DNA of 64,000 nt from Coix lacryma-jobi var. lacryma-jobi (lineage: Eukaryota > Streptophyta > Magnoliopsida > Poales > Poaceae): the NCBI GenBank assembly GCA_009763385.1, contig CM019823.1, forward strand, positions 173,506,503-173,570,502, read 5' to 3'. Made by a program: the position numbers and the translations under genes. Position 1 is the first letter of the stretch; the number at the start of each line of letters is the position of its first letter. Shown here piece by piece: positions 22,301-35,466 of this stretch. The notes below the pieces were generated by a model. It had not been told where the DNA came from, ran no database searches, and worked only from the letters and a program-made list of their open reading frames with translations.

Positions 22301-25300
22301 ATGTCATCCACATATAAGAGTAGCTAAACTGTCTCGCTGCCACGGCTGAAAATGAAGAGAGATGTGTCGGACTTGGCTTCAGTGAATCCCAGTGAGACCA
22401 AAAAAGAAGCAAACCGGCTGTACCAGGCCCGCGGAGCTTGTTTCAAGTCGTAGAGAGATTTGTTGAGTTTGCAGACATGATCTGGAAGGGCAGGATCAGC
22501 GAACCCAGTAGGCTGAGAGTAGTATACCGTTTCTGAAAGTGTTCCGTGAAGGAAAACATTTTTCACGTCCAGCTGATGTATCGGCCAATCCCTGGAGTGT
22601 GCCCACTGTAATGACTGTGCGAACGGTGGCTAGCTTGACAACCGGGCTGAAGGTTTCATCATAATCAACACCGGGACGTTGAGTGAATCCCCGAAGAACC
22701 CAACGAGCCTTGTATCGCTCCAAGGAACCGTCGGCATGAAACTTGTGCTTGAAAATCCATTTGCCAGTGACCACGTTGGCCTTGGCAGGGCGAGGAACGA
22801 GGTCCCAAGTGCAGTTGTCCTGAAGAGCAGCATATTCATCCTCCATGGCCTGGCGCCAATGAGGATCAGCAAGGGCATCACGGCAGGATCGCGGCAGAGG
22901 AGACAAGGCCACAGTATGCAGGGCGAGGCGAGGCTGTCGGTAGCCTGTCTTTCCACGGGTCGCCATGCCATGGGAGTTGGCGACCGGCGGAATAGACAGC
23001 ACCAGCAGGAACCGGAGGATCGCTCTTGACGTAGCGAGGTGGGGAGGGGACCATGCTGGAGCGTCGGGGAGGGGTCCCTGCCAGGCGCTCGGGAGGCGGG
23101 GCAGGGGCAGGTGGACGCCTGCTGTAGACGTTGATAATGGGGGGCTTCGGGGGCGCAACCACCGGAGGGGGAGCGCGCCTGCTGTAAACGTGCACAACAG
23201 GCGGAGCCGGGAAGACTGGAGCAGGGGGCGCCTCGGTACTGGGCGCCTGTTTAGAGGACGGCGACGTCTGTACAGAGGGCGCCTGTCCTAAGGGCGTCTG
23301 TACAGAGGGTGTTGGGGACCCTCTAGAAGCAGCAGGAGGCGCCGTGGTGGAGGGCGCCGGCAGCACGGGGGGTGTTGTATGTGATGCTGGGGTGCCCACA
23401 TGGACCAGCGAGGGTGCCAGAGGCACCTGCTGGGGAGGAGTAGGCGCCACAGCTCCAGGTGTACCTGCAGGAAGAGGAGACACTGGAATAGTGTCGTCGT
23501 CAGTGAGAAAATCAAGTTCCTGCGGGGGTGGGGATGGTCGGCTACGGGAGAAAGGAAACGTTGTCTCATCGAAGACAACGTGACGAGAAATGATGATGCG
23601 GTTGGTGTTGAGGTCGAGACACCGGTAGCCCTTGTGATCCGGTGAGTAACCAAGGAAGGCGCAGAGGGTGGAGCGGGGGGCAAGTTTGTGAGGAGAGGTG
23701 GCAGCGAGATTGGGGTAGCAGGTGCACCCGAAAGCGCGCAGATCGTGGTAGGTGGGGAGGGTGCCATGGAGGGCGAAGAAAGGGGTGCTCATGTTGAGTG
23801 TTTTGGTAGGAAGGCGATTGATGAGGTAGGTGGCAGTGGCTAGAGCATCAGCCCAGTGAGAGGGAGGCATGGAAGCCTGGAAGAGGAGGGTGCGGGTGAC
23901 GTTGTTGATGGTGCGAATCATGCGCTCGGCTTTCCCATTTTGCTGGGAGGTATAGGGGCACGACAAGCGGAGGGTGGTGCCGTGAGCAAGAAAGAAAGCA
24001 CGAGATGAGAAGTTGTCAAACTCTCGACCGTTGTCACATTGGACTGATTTGATGGTGCAGCCAAATTGAGTGGATACATGAGCGAAGAAATTAGAAATAG
24101 TGGAGAAGGCAGCAGACTTAACGCGAAGAGGAAAAGTCCAGAGAAAATGAGAGCAATCATCAAGAATAACTAGATAATATTTGAAACCAGAGACACTGAC
24201 AACAGGGGATGTCCACAGGTCACAATGGATTAAATCAAAATTCTTGGATGCTCTAGACAACGAAGTAGTAAAGGGAAGACGAATATGACGCCCAAGCTGG
24301 CAGGCATGGCAAAGGGAGTCATCTTCAGGCTTGCTGCAGACAATGGAGGAGGACTGAGCGAGGTTCTAAAGAGTGGCCTTGCCGGGATGCCCAAGACGCC
24401 TATGCCAGGTAGTCGGGGAAGGAGTGGCGACGAGGGCGCAGGAGTCGGTGGTGGATGCTGGTAGCTGGAGGGTGTAGAGTGGCCCTGCGCTGTTACATCT
24501 GAGGAGGGTGTGCCGGGTACGGAGATCCTTCACAGAAACACCAAGCGGGTCAAACTCGACAGAAACAGAGTTGTCAGTGGTGAATTTTCTAACAGAAAGA
24601 AGATTTCTGATGATATCAGGGGCAACAAGGACATTATCGAGGCGAAAGGGTCCAGGAAGGACACTGTAACCGGTGCCAATAACAGGAAGGGTAGCACCGT
24701 TGCCTACGATAATGGAGGAAGGAAAGGAGGTGGATGGTGAAGAGGTGACCATACCAGGGTTGGCGGTGATGTGAGAGGAAGCGCCCGAGTCGATGACCCA
24801 ATCCGATGAACTCGGTGGGGGTGTGAGAGAGACAGTGCTGAACGCGCTGGCGAGACCCTCGGGCGTCCAGGGCGCCCAAGCAGGAGGTGCCTGAGGGGTC
24901 GGCGGGTAGAGGTACCCGGAAGCCGTCGGTGGAGGGTAGTGGGCTGGTGGCACGCCGGCTACCAGAGCCTGCTGCAGAGGAGCAGACTGAACAGCGCGGG
25001 GTGGAGGTCCGCGAGCGCCTCCGCCGGTGGACCCTGGCCACATTTGGATGGAGCCGGTCCAGGGGTTGAGAAGAGACGGCCACTGAGGAGTGGCAGGAGC
25101 AGCACTGCCATGGGAGCCGCCAGTGCCGCGCCCGCCGCGGCGGCGGCGGCTGCAGTTGCCGCTGAACTGCTGTCCAGCAGTCTGATGTCCAGTAGCAGCT
25201 TGATGAGGACGAGGAGGCGCAGGAGATGACGATGGAGGCGGCCTGGTGGACGGCGTGGTGACGAGAGCAGAAGGGGAAGCAGAGGGCGTCCCCATGTTAA

Positions 25301-28300
25301 GTTCGGCCAGGCGAAGATCAGCACGAACATCGGCGAAGGACGGGAACGGCCTCTGGCGGGTGACAAGCTGGGACATGAACTGGAACCGTTCATTGAGACC
25401 CCGCAGGACGTTCAGCACCAGAGTTCGGTCCTGGATGGGCTCGCCGAGGTCGGCAAGGGCATCCGCCATGCTCTTCATCTTCCTGTAGTAGTCATCCACA
25501 GAGAGAGCACCTTGGCAGAGGGTGCGAAACTCGGCGTCGAGGAGCATGGCGCGTGACTCGCGATTGTTGAGGAACTGTTGTTCAATTCCGAGCCATGCTG
25601 CCCGGGCGGTGAGGCTGTCGCGCTCGTGGATGACGTCCTGGAGGTCGGGAGAGATGGTGTTGAAGAGCCAGGAAAGGACGACGCAGTCCATGCGTGACCA
25701 CGCCGGGTCGTAGGGGCGGGAGTCGTTGGTGAGGACGTGGTCCTTCAGAGCGAAGCCGCCGAGGATGAGGAGGACATAGCTGCGCCACTTGGAGTAGTTG
25801 GAGGATTGGAGATCAAGAACTATTGGAATTAAGTTCTTGATATTCTGGACGGTAGCAGCTTGACTGTGGAGGTGGGCTATGGCAGCGGCTTCGGAGGAAG
25901 CAGAGCGAATCTCGTCATCCTCAGGGTCGTCGTCGGGGTCCGGGCGCTCGGTGCGAAGCCGATCCCGGAGGGCCGCGACCTGCTGCTCCAGGAGGTCCGC
26001 CTGCGCACGCTCTTTGTCAAGGGCTTCAGCGGCGGCGCGGACACGCTCTTGGGTGGTGGCGGCAGACTTGAGAAGAGCGGCTTCTTCCTCGAGCTGTTGA
26101 CTGCGCTCAGAGTTGGAGGAGCGCAGGGAAGAAGCCTCGTCCTCCAGGCGCTTGGCAGCAGAGAGAGCTTCGTCACGGAGCTTGGCCGCGGTAGCCACGG
26201 TGGAGCCGGAGGCGGCCATGGACACGCGCAGCAGCAGAACGCGCGCGCGGCGGCTGGGAGGAACAGAGGTGGCCGCGGGAAGCAGGGGCGCGTGCGGCGG
26301 CCGGGAGCGCAAAAGCAGAGGCGCGCGACAGCCGAGGAGGGCAGGGGAGCGCGCGGCGGCCGGGAGAAGCAGGGGCGCGCGCGCGCGGCCGGGAGAAGAC
26401 ACGCGCAGCAGCAGAACGCGCGCGCGGCGGCTGGGAGGAACAGAGGTGGCTGCGGGAAGCAGGGGCGCGTGCGGCGGCCGGGAGCGCAAAAGCAGAGGCG
26501 CGCGACAGCCGGGGAGGGAGGGGAGCGCGCGGCGGCCGGGAGAAGCAGGGGCGCGCGCGGCGGCCGGGAGAAGCAGGGGCGCGCGCGGCGCTCGTGCGAG
26601 GGAAGCGGAAGCAGGGGAATCGGTTAGTCTTCTGATACCATGATAGAAGATAGCCAAACAGGCTTAATTGATTGATCTGAGTTTACATGAGAGGTTAATA
26701 AGTAGAGAGGAGGAGAGAAGCCCAAGGAGCCAGCCCGAGTCCCCAAGGGGCCAGCAGGGCATTAAACCCTGCACAGTAATCTAGGGGATTACACAAGTAA
26801 CTAGGAGATTACAGTTAATAGGAAATAATTCTAACACCTACAATAAAATAAGCTATTCCCAAAATCATTCAATTTGTCCTGTTGAATCCCAGTTGCACAC
26901 AAAAACAAAGTAGACCAGAATCATCACATTTGCTAGTAGATTGTAGCCAAATAAAAATATAGATCAACCTTTATGGAAGTATGGAACAACTTGACAAATG
27001 ATCCATACAAAGCAACAACATCCCTACCATCCCAATATAATAAACAAACAGTAAACAAATCTTACCTGAAATATAAGGCCATCGGCGTCATGGCAAAGCG
27101 ATGGAATGAACTCCTTAAGCACCTTTTCCACTGTGGAGAGCAACCAAAAATCCTTTCTCCTAACCTGGTAATGTCATATAATCAACAAAAAGAAAAATAA
27201 AACTGGCTTTGGAGGACTCATGAGTTACCATAATTGAGTACTAGAATCCAATACCGAAAATAATTCCATGTCATATTTGTACAAAGGATTGCTCTTAGCA
27301 CAACTCTCAAACTGCCTTTTCTCATGATAACGTGGTCGTATTATTTCATCTTCCAACATTTTCCATCTGTCAGAAAATGGCAACTGCATACACAAATTTC
27401 CATAGTTAAAGATAGTCTCAAGCCATAATAATCTATGTTTCTATCGCCCTAGAGTGTAACTTTTTTTAAAGCAGGTCACCCTACAGTAGAATAGAGCTCA
27501 CGTACAGAAGTTACAAACTCGATTACAGTTTATGAATCGTGTGGCAACATGAACTTTGTAGGCCCATCTGTTAATCATATAGAGGAAAAAGGTGACTAAG
27601 CAAAGATGATTACAACAAAGATAAGAGCAAAATGTTGATGGTGTGGAGTTAGAGGGCGGCCACCAAGAAATAATTCAGAAAGGATGCTTATTACATCATA
27701 TTTCATTATTATACAAGGACACCTTAGGTTTCATAGATAAAAGAGCAAATCAAAAATAAGTAACAAAAATTTATATATCAAGGTCATGTCATGCATAAGA
27801 TCAAGCGCCATAAGATCATATTACCTTGGTTCTGGGCACTCCATCAAGCGCCATAAGATCATATGCCAAGTACCTTCTCTTCAAACCTGAATCTGGTACC
27901 GTGTCAATAATCATCTCTCCATCAATCAAGGTCATGTGATGCAGGCCCTTATAGCAAAAGAAATAAGGTTAAAAGTTTTGCGTTAAAAGTCATGTTCTAG
28001 TTTTACTCCAGCACAATCGGAACCTTACTTTGAGGCTCCTATGGGGAAAGCGCATTTGAACCCTTCTAAAACAAAAATTCCGATCAATTAAGAAACTGCC
28101 ATATCTCATAATAAGCATCATATATCGTGTTCCGTCAGCTTTCCATGTAGCAAAGTAGTATCGTTGTCTAAGTAGTTGCAGATTATCACTAAACAAAGCA
28201 AAACGAGTGCATTAGATTAAAAAAAGGATATATGTTGAGGATATGAACTAAAATTAGGACATATAAATAAAGAACAACACTTTAAATGCTCTGGAAGTAG

Positions 28301-31300
28301 AAACTTTGTAACAAAATATCAACAATTGGTTACAAAGAACCCATAACAAGTCTGACGATTCCCAAAATTCCTGCATGATGCAATACTTGAAGCTGATTTA
28401 ATGCATCCATCTGCCTAAGCCCTATGGTTTTTCTTTATTTTTTTATTTCATAGAAATCAGTATGTACTAACAGTGCCTTACAAGATTTTCTCTTTGCAAC
28501 AAACCCTTTATAGATACACCTTAGGAATAAGGAATAGTAGAATGCACAAAATGATGTAAGAGAAATTTGAGTTACTGTTAATATTACTCGCCTGTTAAGA
28601 GAAACTGGATGTGATCCAGGAAATTGTGGACCTCTTCCCTGTTTACAAATAAAGATGATCAGAGCACCCTAAATAAAAAGACATTACTTTTTGAGAGCAA
28701 CACATGCATAAATTGAGTTACAAAACACAAACCAACTCAAATGAAATGGATAAAACATGATATAACTACACATTGAAACAAGTTTAATCACGGCCAAATT
28801 TTGTTAGTTCCCAGCATTTCCAAATACCATTACTGAGCTGTAACTTGTAAGGTTTCAGATGGACATGTCGAAAACACATTGTCTTGTAATCTAGTATGAC
28901 TGATTAATCATTGTCTTGTCAGCCGAACACATTGCCTTACTGCTACAGGAAACAAATCACACCAGCAAAACTAGAAGCAATCAGCAGCAGATTATCTCTT
29001 ACAGTTATCATTGTAAAGCATATACAACAATACCATTATCAAGAGCTGGAAATCAATTATATATTGGGTAGAAGTACAAATAGCATACTTACATTGGGCA
29101 TTTCAAGCAACCCAATACATAGGTCACGCAAAGTTTTTTGCTGGTCATATGGCACGGCGTCCCCTAACACATCATCATTGGTGATGACTTTATCCTCTGA
29201 TTCATTCTGTAAACATATTGTGGTGTCAAGATATGGAGAAACAATGCAATCAACATTGCTTAGGCACAACACACAAGCAATATTTAACTCTATCCCTTGA
29301 ACTTGAGAAGTAGAACTGATAATTCGCTATAAACTCTGAAGAAAACACATACATGTGGTGGTTTAAGATAAGCATTGTCATCATCATCATCCTGCTTAGC
29401 TTCGCCATTTAAATCAAGATCATCTGGTCTCTTCCATTCTGGTGTTGGAGGGCATGCTATCATCATATTCTCAGGGACCTGATGGTAAAATGAATATAGC
29501 GCTTCAATGTAGTCCCTCTTGTATATGCCAGGTGGCCGCCTTTGAGCAAATATGTTTATTGCCTAGAAAAAAATGTTTATGTAATACCGAAGAATAGAAT
29601 CAATCAAATAACACCTGAGGTCTAGTATCCCTACCTCAGCAACACAAGAGATGTGTGTGCGCATAAGGTAATGAATAATCATGAAACCTGTACGATTATG
29701 ACCATGGGTACAATGAACCAGCATATATTTAGGATTTGATGGCTTTTGTCGGTCAAGGAACATCAATGCCTGAAAGAACAGCAAAAGTTGGGAATCTTTC
29801 TTACAAAATGGCATTATGCTATAAACAGTAACAGAAAGGCTGACCGGAGATATTAACAACAGTTGGGAAACTATCTATACCATTTACACCAAAGCAGAGG
29901 CAAAAAGAAATGACCAGGATACTGATAAACAACGCCCAAATCAATTCACTGTCGAAAATCCAACAATATGAAAATGCAAAGACGGGGCCCCTCTGATTTA
30001 GCAACACGATGAGCATGAAGCACTGTAGCAGAACACAGAAAAGGTGGAAAGTGTAAAGTGTAAACATCACACTCAAGCAATGATAAAAACAGGTTTGTAC
30101 GATTAAGATATGAGAACAGAATAGCAACAGATGGAGTGTGTTCACCGATGACAAGTGGCTCGCAACAGAGTCTAAGTGTGATTTAAGTGGATGGATATGT
30201 TTGTGCTTGATCTCCTTGATCGGCAACTAAATATAGATTTGGCCCATTACAACATATTCAAGCTTACAAATGAGCTCACAAACTCTAGTAAACTGAAACC
30301 AACAGATCTCCTAACAATAGCATACTTAACCAATATAAGCCACAACATAACAATCTCCAATCCATATCTCTAAATCAACCCCCTTACCCCCCCCCCCCAC
30401 CCCCCAACACACAACAAAAAAAAAAAGAGGAAAAAGCAAAATGGGCACATATACTATCCAGAGTCAAATACACTGATTTTGCAGAGATATGTGTCCATAG
30501 ACTGTACCTCATAGACAAATGCATTAACAGATTCATTGTCAGGTATAGCATCTCTCCCCTTGCATGGAATCTAATCCAAAAACATGTTAGTCAAGAAAAA
30601 GGACCTTGAGAAACAAGAAAGCATTTAAGCTAAGCAATCTCACCTTGACATGCTTAGTACCTTGACTTGTCCATTCTGCTGGTGAATAATACCGGGTCGT
30701 ATTTGTCAAATCAATCACCAGACATATCTGAAAGAAGCAAACCAAAAGTCAATAGAGAATGTATGTTGTCGGCCTAATTAAATGGCTGTTTTGCCCAATA
30801 TTGGCTAAAACAATGGGTACCGAGCGTTTAGCGTTTAGGTGAACACTGATGCATATACAAATACATATAAGAAATGGCATAACCAAAAAAATGATAATGA
30901 AATAATATTTTAATTTTTAAGGGAATTCCACAAACCCCACCTATTGATGCCACAAGCTTAAGTGACTTGCTATCTATGTGCATATGGAATAAGTGCCACT
31001 ATATATACGGGGATTGCTGGACAAAGGGGATGATTATAGAATATCAGGACTAATTTCAAGCCTCAGATTCTATTCACAGGATGGACAGATGGTGGGTGTT
31101 TAAGAGAAAGTAGCAGAATGGCATCCCCAACTTTGAAATCAAGCCATTAGGTTAAACATTGTTCTTAAGGCAGTAAAGCGATCTGCAGTGACCTACACCT
31201 TCTTATCACCTAAGAGCTAAAGGTGAGGCAGTAATGCAGACACCATACACAAAAATATAAGATATAAGAGAAGGACAAATAGGAGCACTGATGGGCCACA

Positions 31301-33331
31301 GCCATAAGAAGTCAACCCGTCAATCAACTAAAGCCATATCCAAGCCTGTCCATACCCTCCACTGCCCCTCATATGCCCTAGCTCCCTATAAAATCCACTG
31401 GACGCTGCCTCCCAATCCTTGACACCATAGAATGAAGCATAACAAAGCACAGCAATAGAAAAATGTGACGAGACCCGCTGCCCACAAGCACCTACGCAGC
31501 TCAGTAACCAGCACACCTCTGAATCCCCTTCCCTCCCTAATGGCCTACAGCCTACTTCTATCCAGATGGAGGTCCATCACCAACCCCTTCCAAACCGAGA
31601 GATCGGCCGGTGACTGGGCTGGAGCCAGCGAGGATGGGAAACGCTATGGGAGAATTTCCTGACTGCTGGTTCCACTCATTCTATTTCTTTCTTCTGCACA
31701 GTGCCTCCTTCCTTCTCACCCTCTTTTGACTTAGCGCCTTCTCAGCTAGACAACAACTAGGCCAACGCCTTAAAAACACTTGTTCAAAATCAATCGGAGA
31801 ACGTAACAGTGGAGTGCGCACAACCAAGAACAAATTGTCCTGGTTTATGTCAATAAGGGTGAATTCATCCTTTTTACTTCTTTTGTTATTCAAGGGCAAT
31901 TAAAGGTGACTACAGCAGTGGAAAAATTTGGAAAGATATCAGAGTACACAAAGATGGTAGATCTGTGCAGGAGAAATATCACTGTATGACGAAGACAGGG
32001 GAATGGAAGGAGGGTGTGTGGTGCACTGCTGGCATGAGAAAAACACAAGGGAAGACAAAAATTAAGGTGGTTACAAAATGCTCCAAAAAAGGTGGGTTCC
32101 TAGCATATATCAACATCTAGCCCACCAAGTGATCATTAGGAAATACCGAAATACATGCCACCTTAGCACCTACTTCTTTTTAGAACATTAGGGATGTACA
32201 CAAGAAAAGAAACTCATTCCTAGGGGCAGCCTGATTGCAATGAACCAAATTTCTGTATACAAGAAACTTTAATAGAAAACGAGACTACCTTCACATAATG
32301 AGTTTTTTTTTATCCCCAGGAACAAGCAAGCAATACTTACTTCGCGGCCAGCTTTCCTTTGTTTGTTAACTAGTTGCTTCGAGGAGTATCGCCTCCCAGG
32401 AGGCACCAACTCATTGAATGTTTCATCAAGAGGAACTTTGGATGGTATGATTTTATCTATTGGCTCCCCAAATGCAGGACAGTCCAGCCAGCCTGAAATC
32501 GCACCAAGACACATAACATATATAAAATCTACATGGGAAATGACAGTTGAAAAAAAAACGAATAAGCAGGGTAGACAGAAGGTGAAATGTATCAATAAAT
32601 CAAACTATTCAGAAAGTTGCCGAATACTTCATACCCTGAGGTGCCTCTTTAATGCGACTATGTCTTTTGGGTTCAGGGACACAATCATTTCTGATCTGCT
32701 GGGAATGTAGCCTTGAACCATCATCCTGTTGCTCTCTCTTTAGTCTCTTGCGTCTCTCTTCACGCTCCTGTCAAGAGTCACGTAGCATCAATAAACCAAG
32801 CTAAGGAAACTGAAAGGAACTATTTACATACATAAACAATGCATGCATACCAGCATGTATGCAAAATGAGTCAAAGTAAATCACCCGACACACGAAGAAA
32901 ACATATTGAACATCAAAATAATCGTTCTACAACAAATCAAATCTTTAATCCACTATGCATGTGATGCACATTAAAACAAAACAAATTTAAGTGATGAAGA
33001 CTACGGTGTCCGCATATTTAACAGCTTCCCTCCCTTTGTAATAGCCATTTTCTTCTTCAGCTAATAATGTGAACCAAGCAAAGATACACGCGGGTACTGA
33101 ACAACACGTATCAGCAATCATTTGTAAGATCCAATAACAATATGTCAAGGGCACGGTACATGGAACGAGCATCAACACCAATAGATAGTTGCGTACCCGG
33201 CGCATTATAGCGGCAGCAGACTCAACATGTTCCACCTGAGCATACTCAGCCTCAACCTGTTCATCATAAGGCTGATGATGCTCATCATCGTTGGGCAACG
33301 GCGAAGCGTTCAAATCCATAGAGATGGTCAT
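19314..33331 (-). CDS. mRNA-capping enzyme (RNA 5'-triphosphatase plus mRNA guanylyltransferase), 17 exons
   Basis: Exons on the minus strand: 33197-33331, 32635-32767, 32341-32492, 30644-30727, 30508-30570, 29635-29769, 29353-29562, 29093-29206, 28592-28638, 28029-28188, 27825-27947, 27255-27383, 27066-27164, 20487-20576, 20303-20387, 19940-20070, 19314-19445. They join in frame to 673 aa. The enzyme removes the 5' gamma-phosphate of nascent pre-mRNA and transfers GMP to it, in the nucleus. Seen: cysteine-phosphatase loop HCTHGHNRTG (C209, R215); GTase motif I KADG (K374, nucleotide-linked Lys), LIDGE (418-422), DGLIF (523-527) and LLKWK (542-546). Order and length match plant bifunctional capping enzymes. 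The start could also be the second Met (residue 5, MDLNAS). Introns 9 and 16 begin with GC; intron 13 (20577-27065) contains a Copia element. No lesion was seen in the exons. Confidence 0.95.
19818..19901. mobile_element. Small Tourist-like MITE in intron 16 of the capping-enzyme gene
   Basis: GGCCCCATTTGGTTCC at the left and a GGTCC end at the right are flanked by TAA (19815-19817 and 19902-19904). The 84-bp length and the TAA target suggest a shortened Tourist/Harbinger MITE. Confidence 0.5.
21331..26219 (-). pseudogene. Copia gag-pol polyprotein, broken by stops and a frame change
   Basis: Gag begins at 26219 (MAASGS) with a coiled-coil-like region and a UBN2-type gag domain; no CCHC zinc knuckle is visible. 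Then come the protease motif DSGASSHIT, the pre-integrase HRRLGH and CHAC zinc ligands, the integrase (acidic residues in IHCDLW, VQCDNGREFD and QQNGKAER), reverse transcriptase with YVDD near 22306, and RNase H (VYTDADWAG). Lesions: an in-frame TAG at 24366-24368, a one-base frame change near 22610 in the RT, and a TAG just before the YVDD block (about 22323-22325). RNase H reads through to a stop inside the 3' LTR (21331). All domains remain, so the damage is small, but one continuous polyprotein cannot be made. Confidence 0.9.
26221..26574 (-). repeat. 177-bp tandem duplication in the Copia leader
   Basis: The block starting GACACGCGCAGCAGCAG at 26221 recurs at 26398, a period of 177 bp, with few differences. 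Because 177 is divisible by three, the frame stays open and lengthens the apparent gag ORF upstream of the likely true start at 26219. Further partial copies of a GGCGGCCGGGAGAAGCAG unit follow to about 26590. Confidence 0.75.
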
Positions 33332-34030
33332 TCAACGCCCACTACTTCATATATTCCGCAACGAGTTCCGTTGGACTTGCACAGTTGCACCTGACAGCAG
33401 AAAGAAAGTGTGTTGGGTTATGGTGTATTCAAGACATTTGTATGTGGAAAACGAAAGCGTCAGAGATATCCCAAACCATCAGAAGCTAATAAAAAAAAAT
33501 GACAGGCATTCATCAAATAATTAGTGCGACAAGAGCATGTACGTGCTGGGCGACCCTTGCGTGAATGCCCGCAAGTATGGAGGTGTTCAGGAATCATTAG
33601 AAGCGAATAGAGAAATAAGCATTCAAGGAATTAGCCGAACCAACGCGTGTGGAGCAAAGCCTAAGCCATAGAGCGCGGAACGCACGCGAACCGCTCCGAG
33701 GACCACACCCCACCCCCGAGCCAACTAGGGTTCGCGAGCACGCGCCAAATTCCCCACGCCCGTGCTCTTCCGGAGCCGCGTGGGTCACGGCCCGACAAGC
33801 CTCGGCGTGCCGAGCGGGCGCAACCGCCACCGCTCCCCGGGGAAAAACAACACGGCGGGACGGGACGGACGGGACCCTACCTCGCGCGGCGGGCGGAGGT
33901 CGCCCAGGCGCGCCTACCGGCGGGCGGCGGCGGAGCGGACCCTCGAGGCCTCAAAGTCGCGGCAACAGACACGGCGACGGGAGACGAGGACCGGAGGTGG
34001 CGTTCAGAGAAGATGCTACAGCCTACTTTT
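33332..34030 (-). promoter_or_regulatory. Putative 5' leader of the capping-enzyme gene with a leader intron, and promoter
   Basis: On the minus strand a GAG|GTAGGG donor at 33880 and a TGTCAG acceptor just before 33390 suggest a leader intron (33391-33880). The GC-rich block 33650-34030 would hold the rest of the leader and the start region. An AAATAAAA stretch at about 34056 could be TATA-like. All of this is inferred from sequence signals only. Confidence 0.45.
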
Positions 34031-35466
34031 GATTTGAGTTGAGGGAGGATCTCGGTCTTTTTTATTTGTGTACTTCCCTAAAATCAGGAACAAATCTATT
34101 AAATTCCTTACGCCACGTCAGAGAAGGTAAATTAATAAATTATTAGTTAAAAGTCTAAAATTATAATCAAATTTTAAAAACTTTTTAAAATATCAAAATA
34201 TTATAAAAATCTATCCAATCTTGTTACATGAAAACTAATCTACAACTCAAGAACAAATCTCACTTAGTTATTTCTCTAAACATGCAAGATATCCACCTAA
34301 ACAACCCACTATCACACATAATTAAAAATCCACTGGCCCATGTAATTGTAGTGTCCACATCATCAACTCACTATATTTGTCTCAACATGCAAACAGTCTA
34401 ACTAAGCAATGTGTTGTCACACAAATCCACTAGCTATACAATTGTAATATCCACGTCAGCAAGATAAGTATTTTTTTCCATCTCATCATGCCACACAATC
34501 GACTAATCTATATTCCCGCAAAAATGCACAGGGTATTCTTCTAGTGTGATTACAAATCTTAAATATACTTTAATCTTAGTAAATTATTATAAAGATTATT
34601 TTTATCTCAAAAATTATAGAACAAATTTTAGTTTTTAGAAACTACTCTAGTTTACAATTCCTAGCCTAAAATTGTTTGAATTTCAAGTGCTTATTTGGTA
34701 GAAGAAGTTCTCTTTATCTATCATCAATTCTGATTGATGACAAAGATAAAATGGACATTTTTTCTCTCATAAAAGGGCACGGACGTTGCATGGCCAATGT
34801 TTGTGAGCGTGATGGCTCCTAGGCCTACCTTTTTTTTTTTGAGAAATACCTGGTCCTACCTTTTTTTGTTTTTTGAGAAACGAAAAAATGTAGTAATCCC
34901 TAGTCCTACCTGGGCCGGGCTATCCTCTTGTGAATTTGTTGTGCGCTGTAGCTTGGGCCCAGTTCTGCGTTTGTGTAACAAGTGGGCTTGTGCTAATCCA
35001 ATCGGACATCTTATTTGTCATAGGGAAGCCATCTCGAGCCCAACCTCTGTAGAGCAAAAAGAAACGGTTTTCCTTTAACTAATTAACTACAAGCGATACA
35101 ATTTCATAGTTTATATTTTAAACATCAAATATGTTTTTTAGTCTCAAATATGTTATTTTTCCAAGAATTATATTTTTTAAATCAGTTAAAATGACCATGT
35201 TATTAGTTTATAATAAATCTAGAAAAATGAGACCAATGTATTTCTTTATTTTTTTAGTTTTAAAATCAACATTTCAAACATGGATACTTCAACATTTTGA
35301 TAACGTACAACTTCAAATTTTTTAATAATCTATTTTATATAAAATGTGTACTATTTTTTGAGAAATATTGAAGTAAGTTAGAAGAGATGTTGGCTTTATT
35401 TAAACATTGTTCACAGTTCACATAAATGTTTTTTAGGGGACAACCGGACAATTCACATAAATGTTG
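34031..35466. other. AT-rich intergenic sequence, no gene recognised
   Basis: Stops are dense in every frame. Poly-T runs lie near 34829 and 34862. No terminal repeats or domains could be supported. Confidence 0.4.

Larger units (their letters stand above)
21157..26836 (-). mobile_element. Full-length Copia LTR retrotransposon in intron 13 of the capping-enzyme gene
   Basis: Two 196-bp LTRs (26641-26836 at its 5' end, 21157-21352 at its 3' end) begin TGTTAG and end ATCA on the minus strand, and differ at only two positions. A perfect 5-bp duplication CCTAC flanks it (21152-21156 and 26837-26841). A TGGTATCAGA primer-binding site (26631-26640) and a G-rich polypurine tract (GCGGGGGG, next to 21353) are in place. 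Domain order gag, protease, integrase, reverse transcriptase, RNase H defines Copia. Its transcription orientation is the same as that of the host gene. Confidence 0.96.

Noticed and set aside
26221..26657. N-terminal extension of the Copia gag ORF to 26657
   Set aside because: It translates the tandem repeat in the leader and starts next to the primer-binding site; gag similarity begins only after the Met at 26219.
30384..30430. Poly-C run followed by poly-A in intron 4 of the capping-enzyme gene
   Set aside because: A simple-sequence tract with no further structure.
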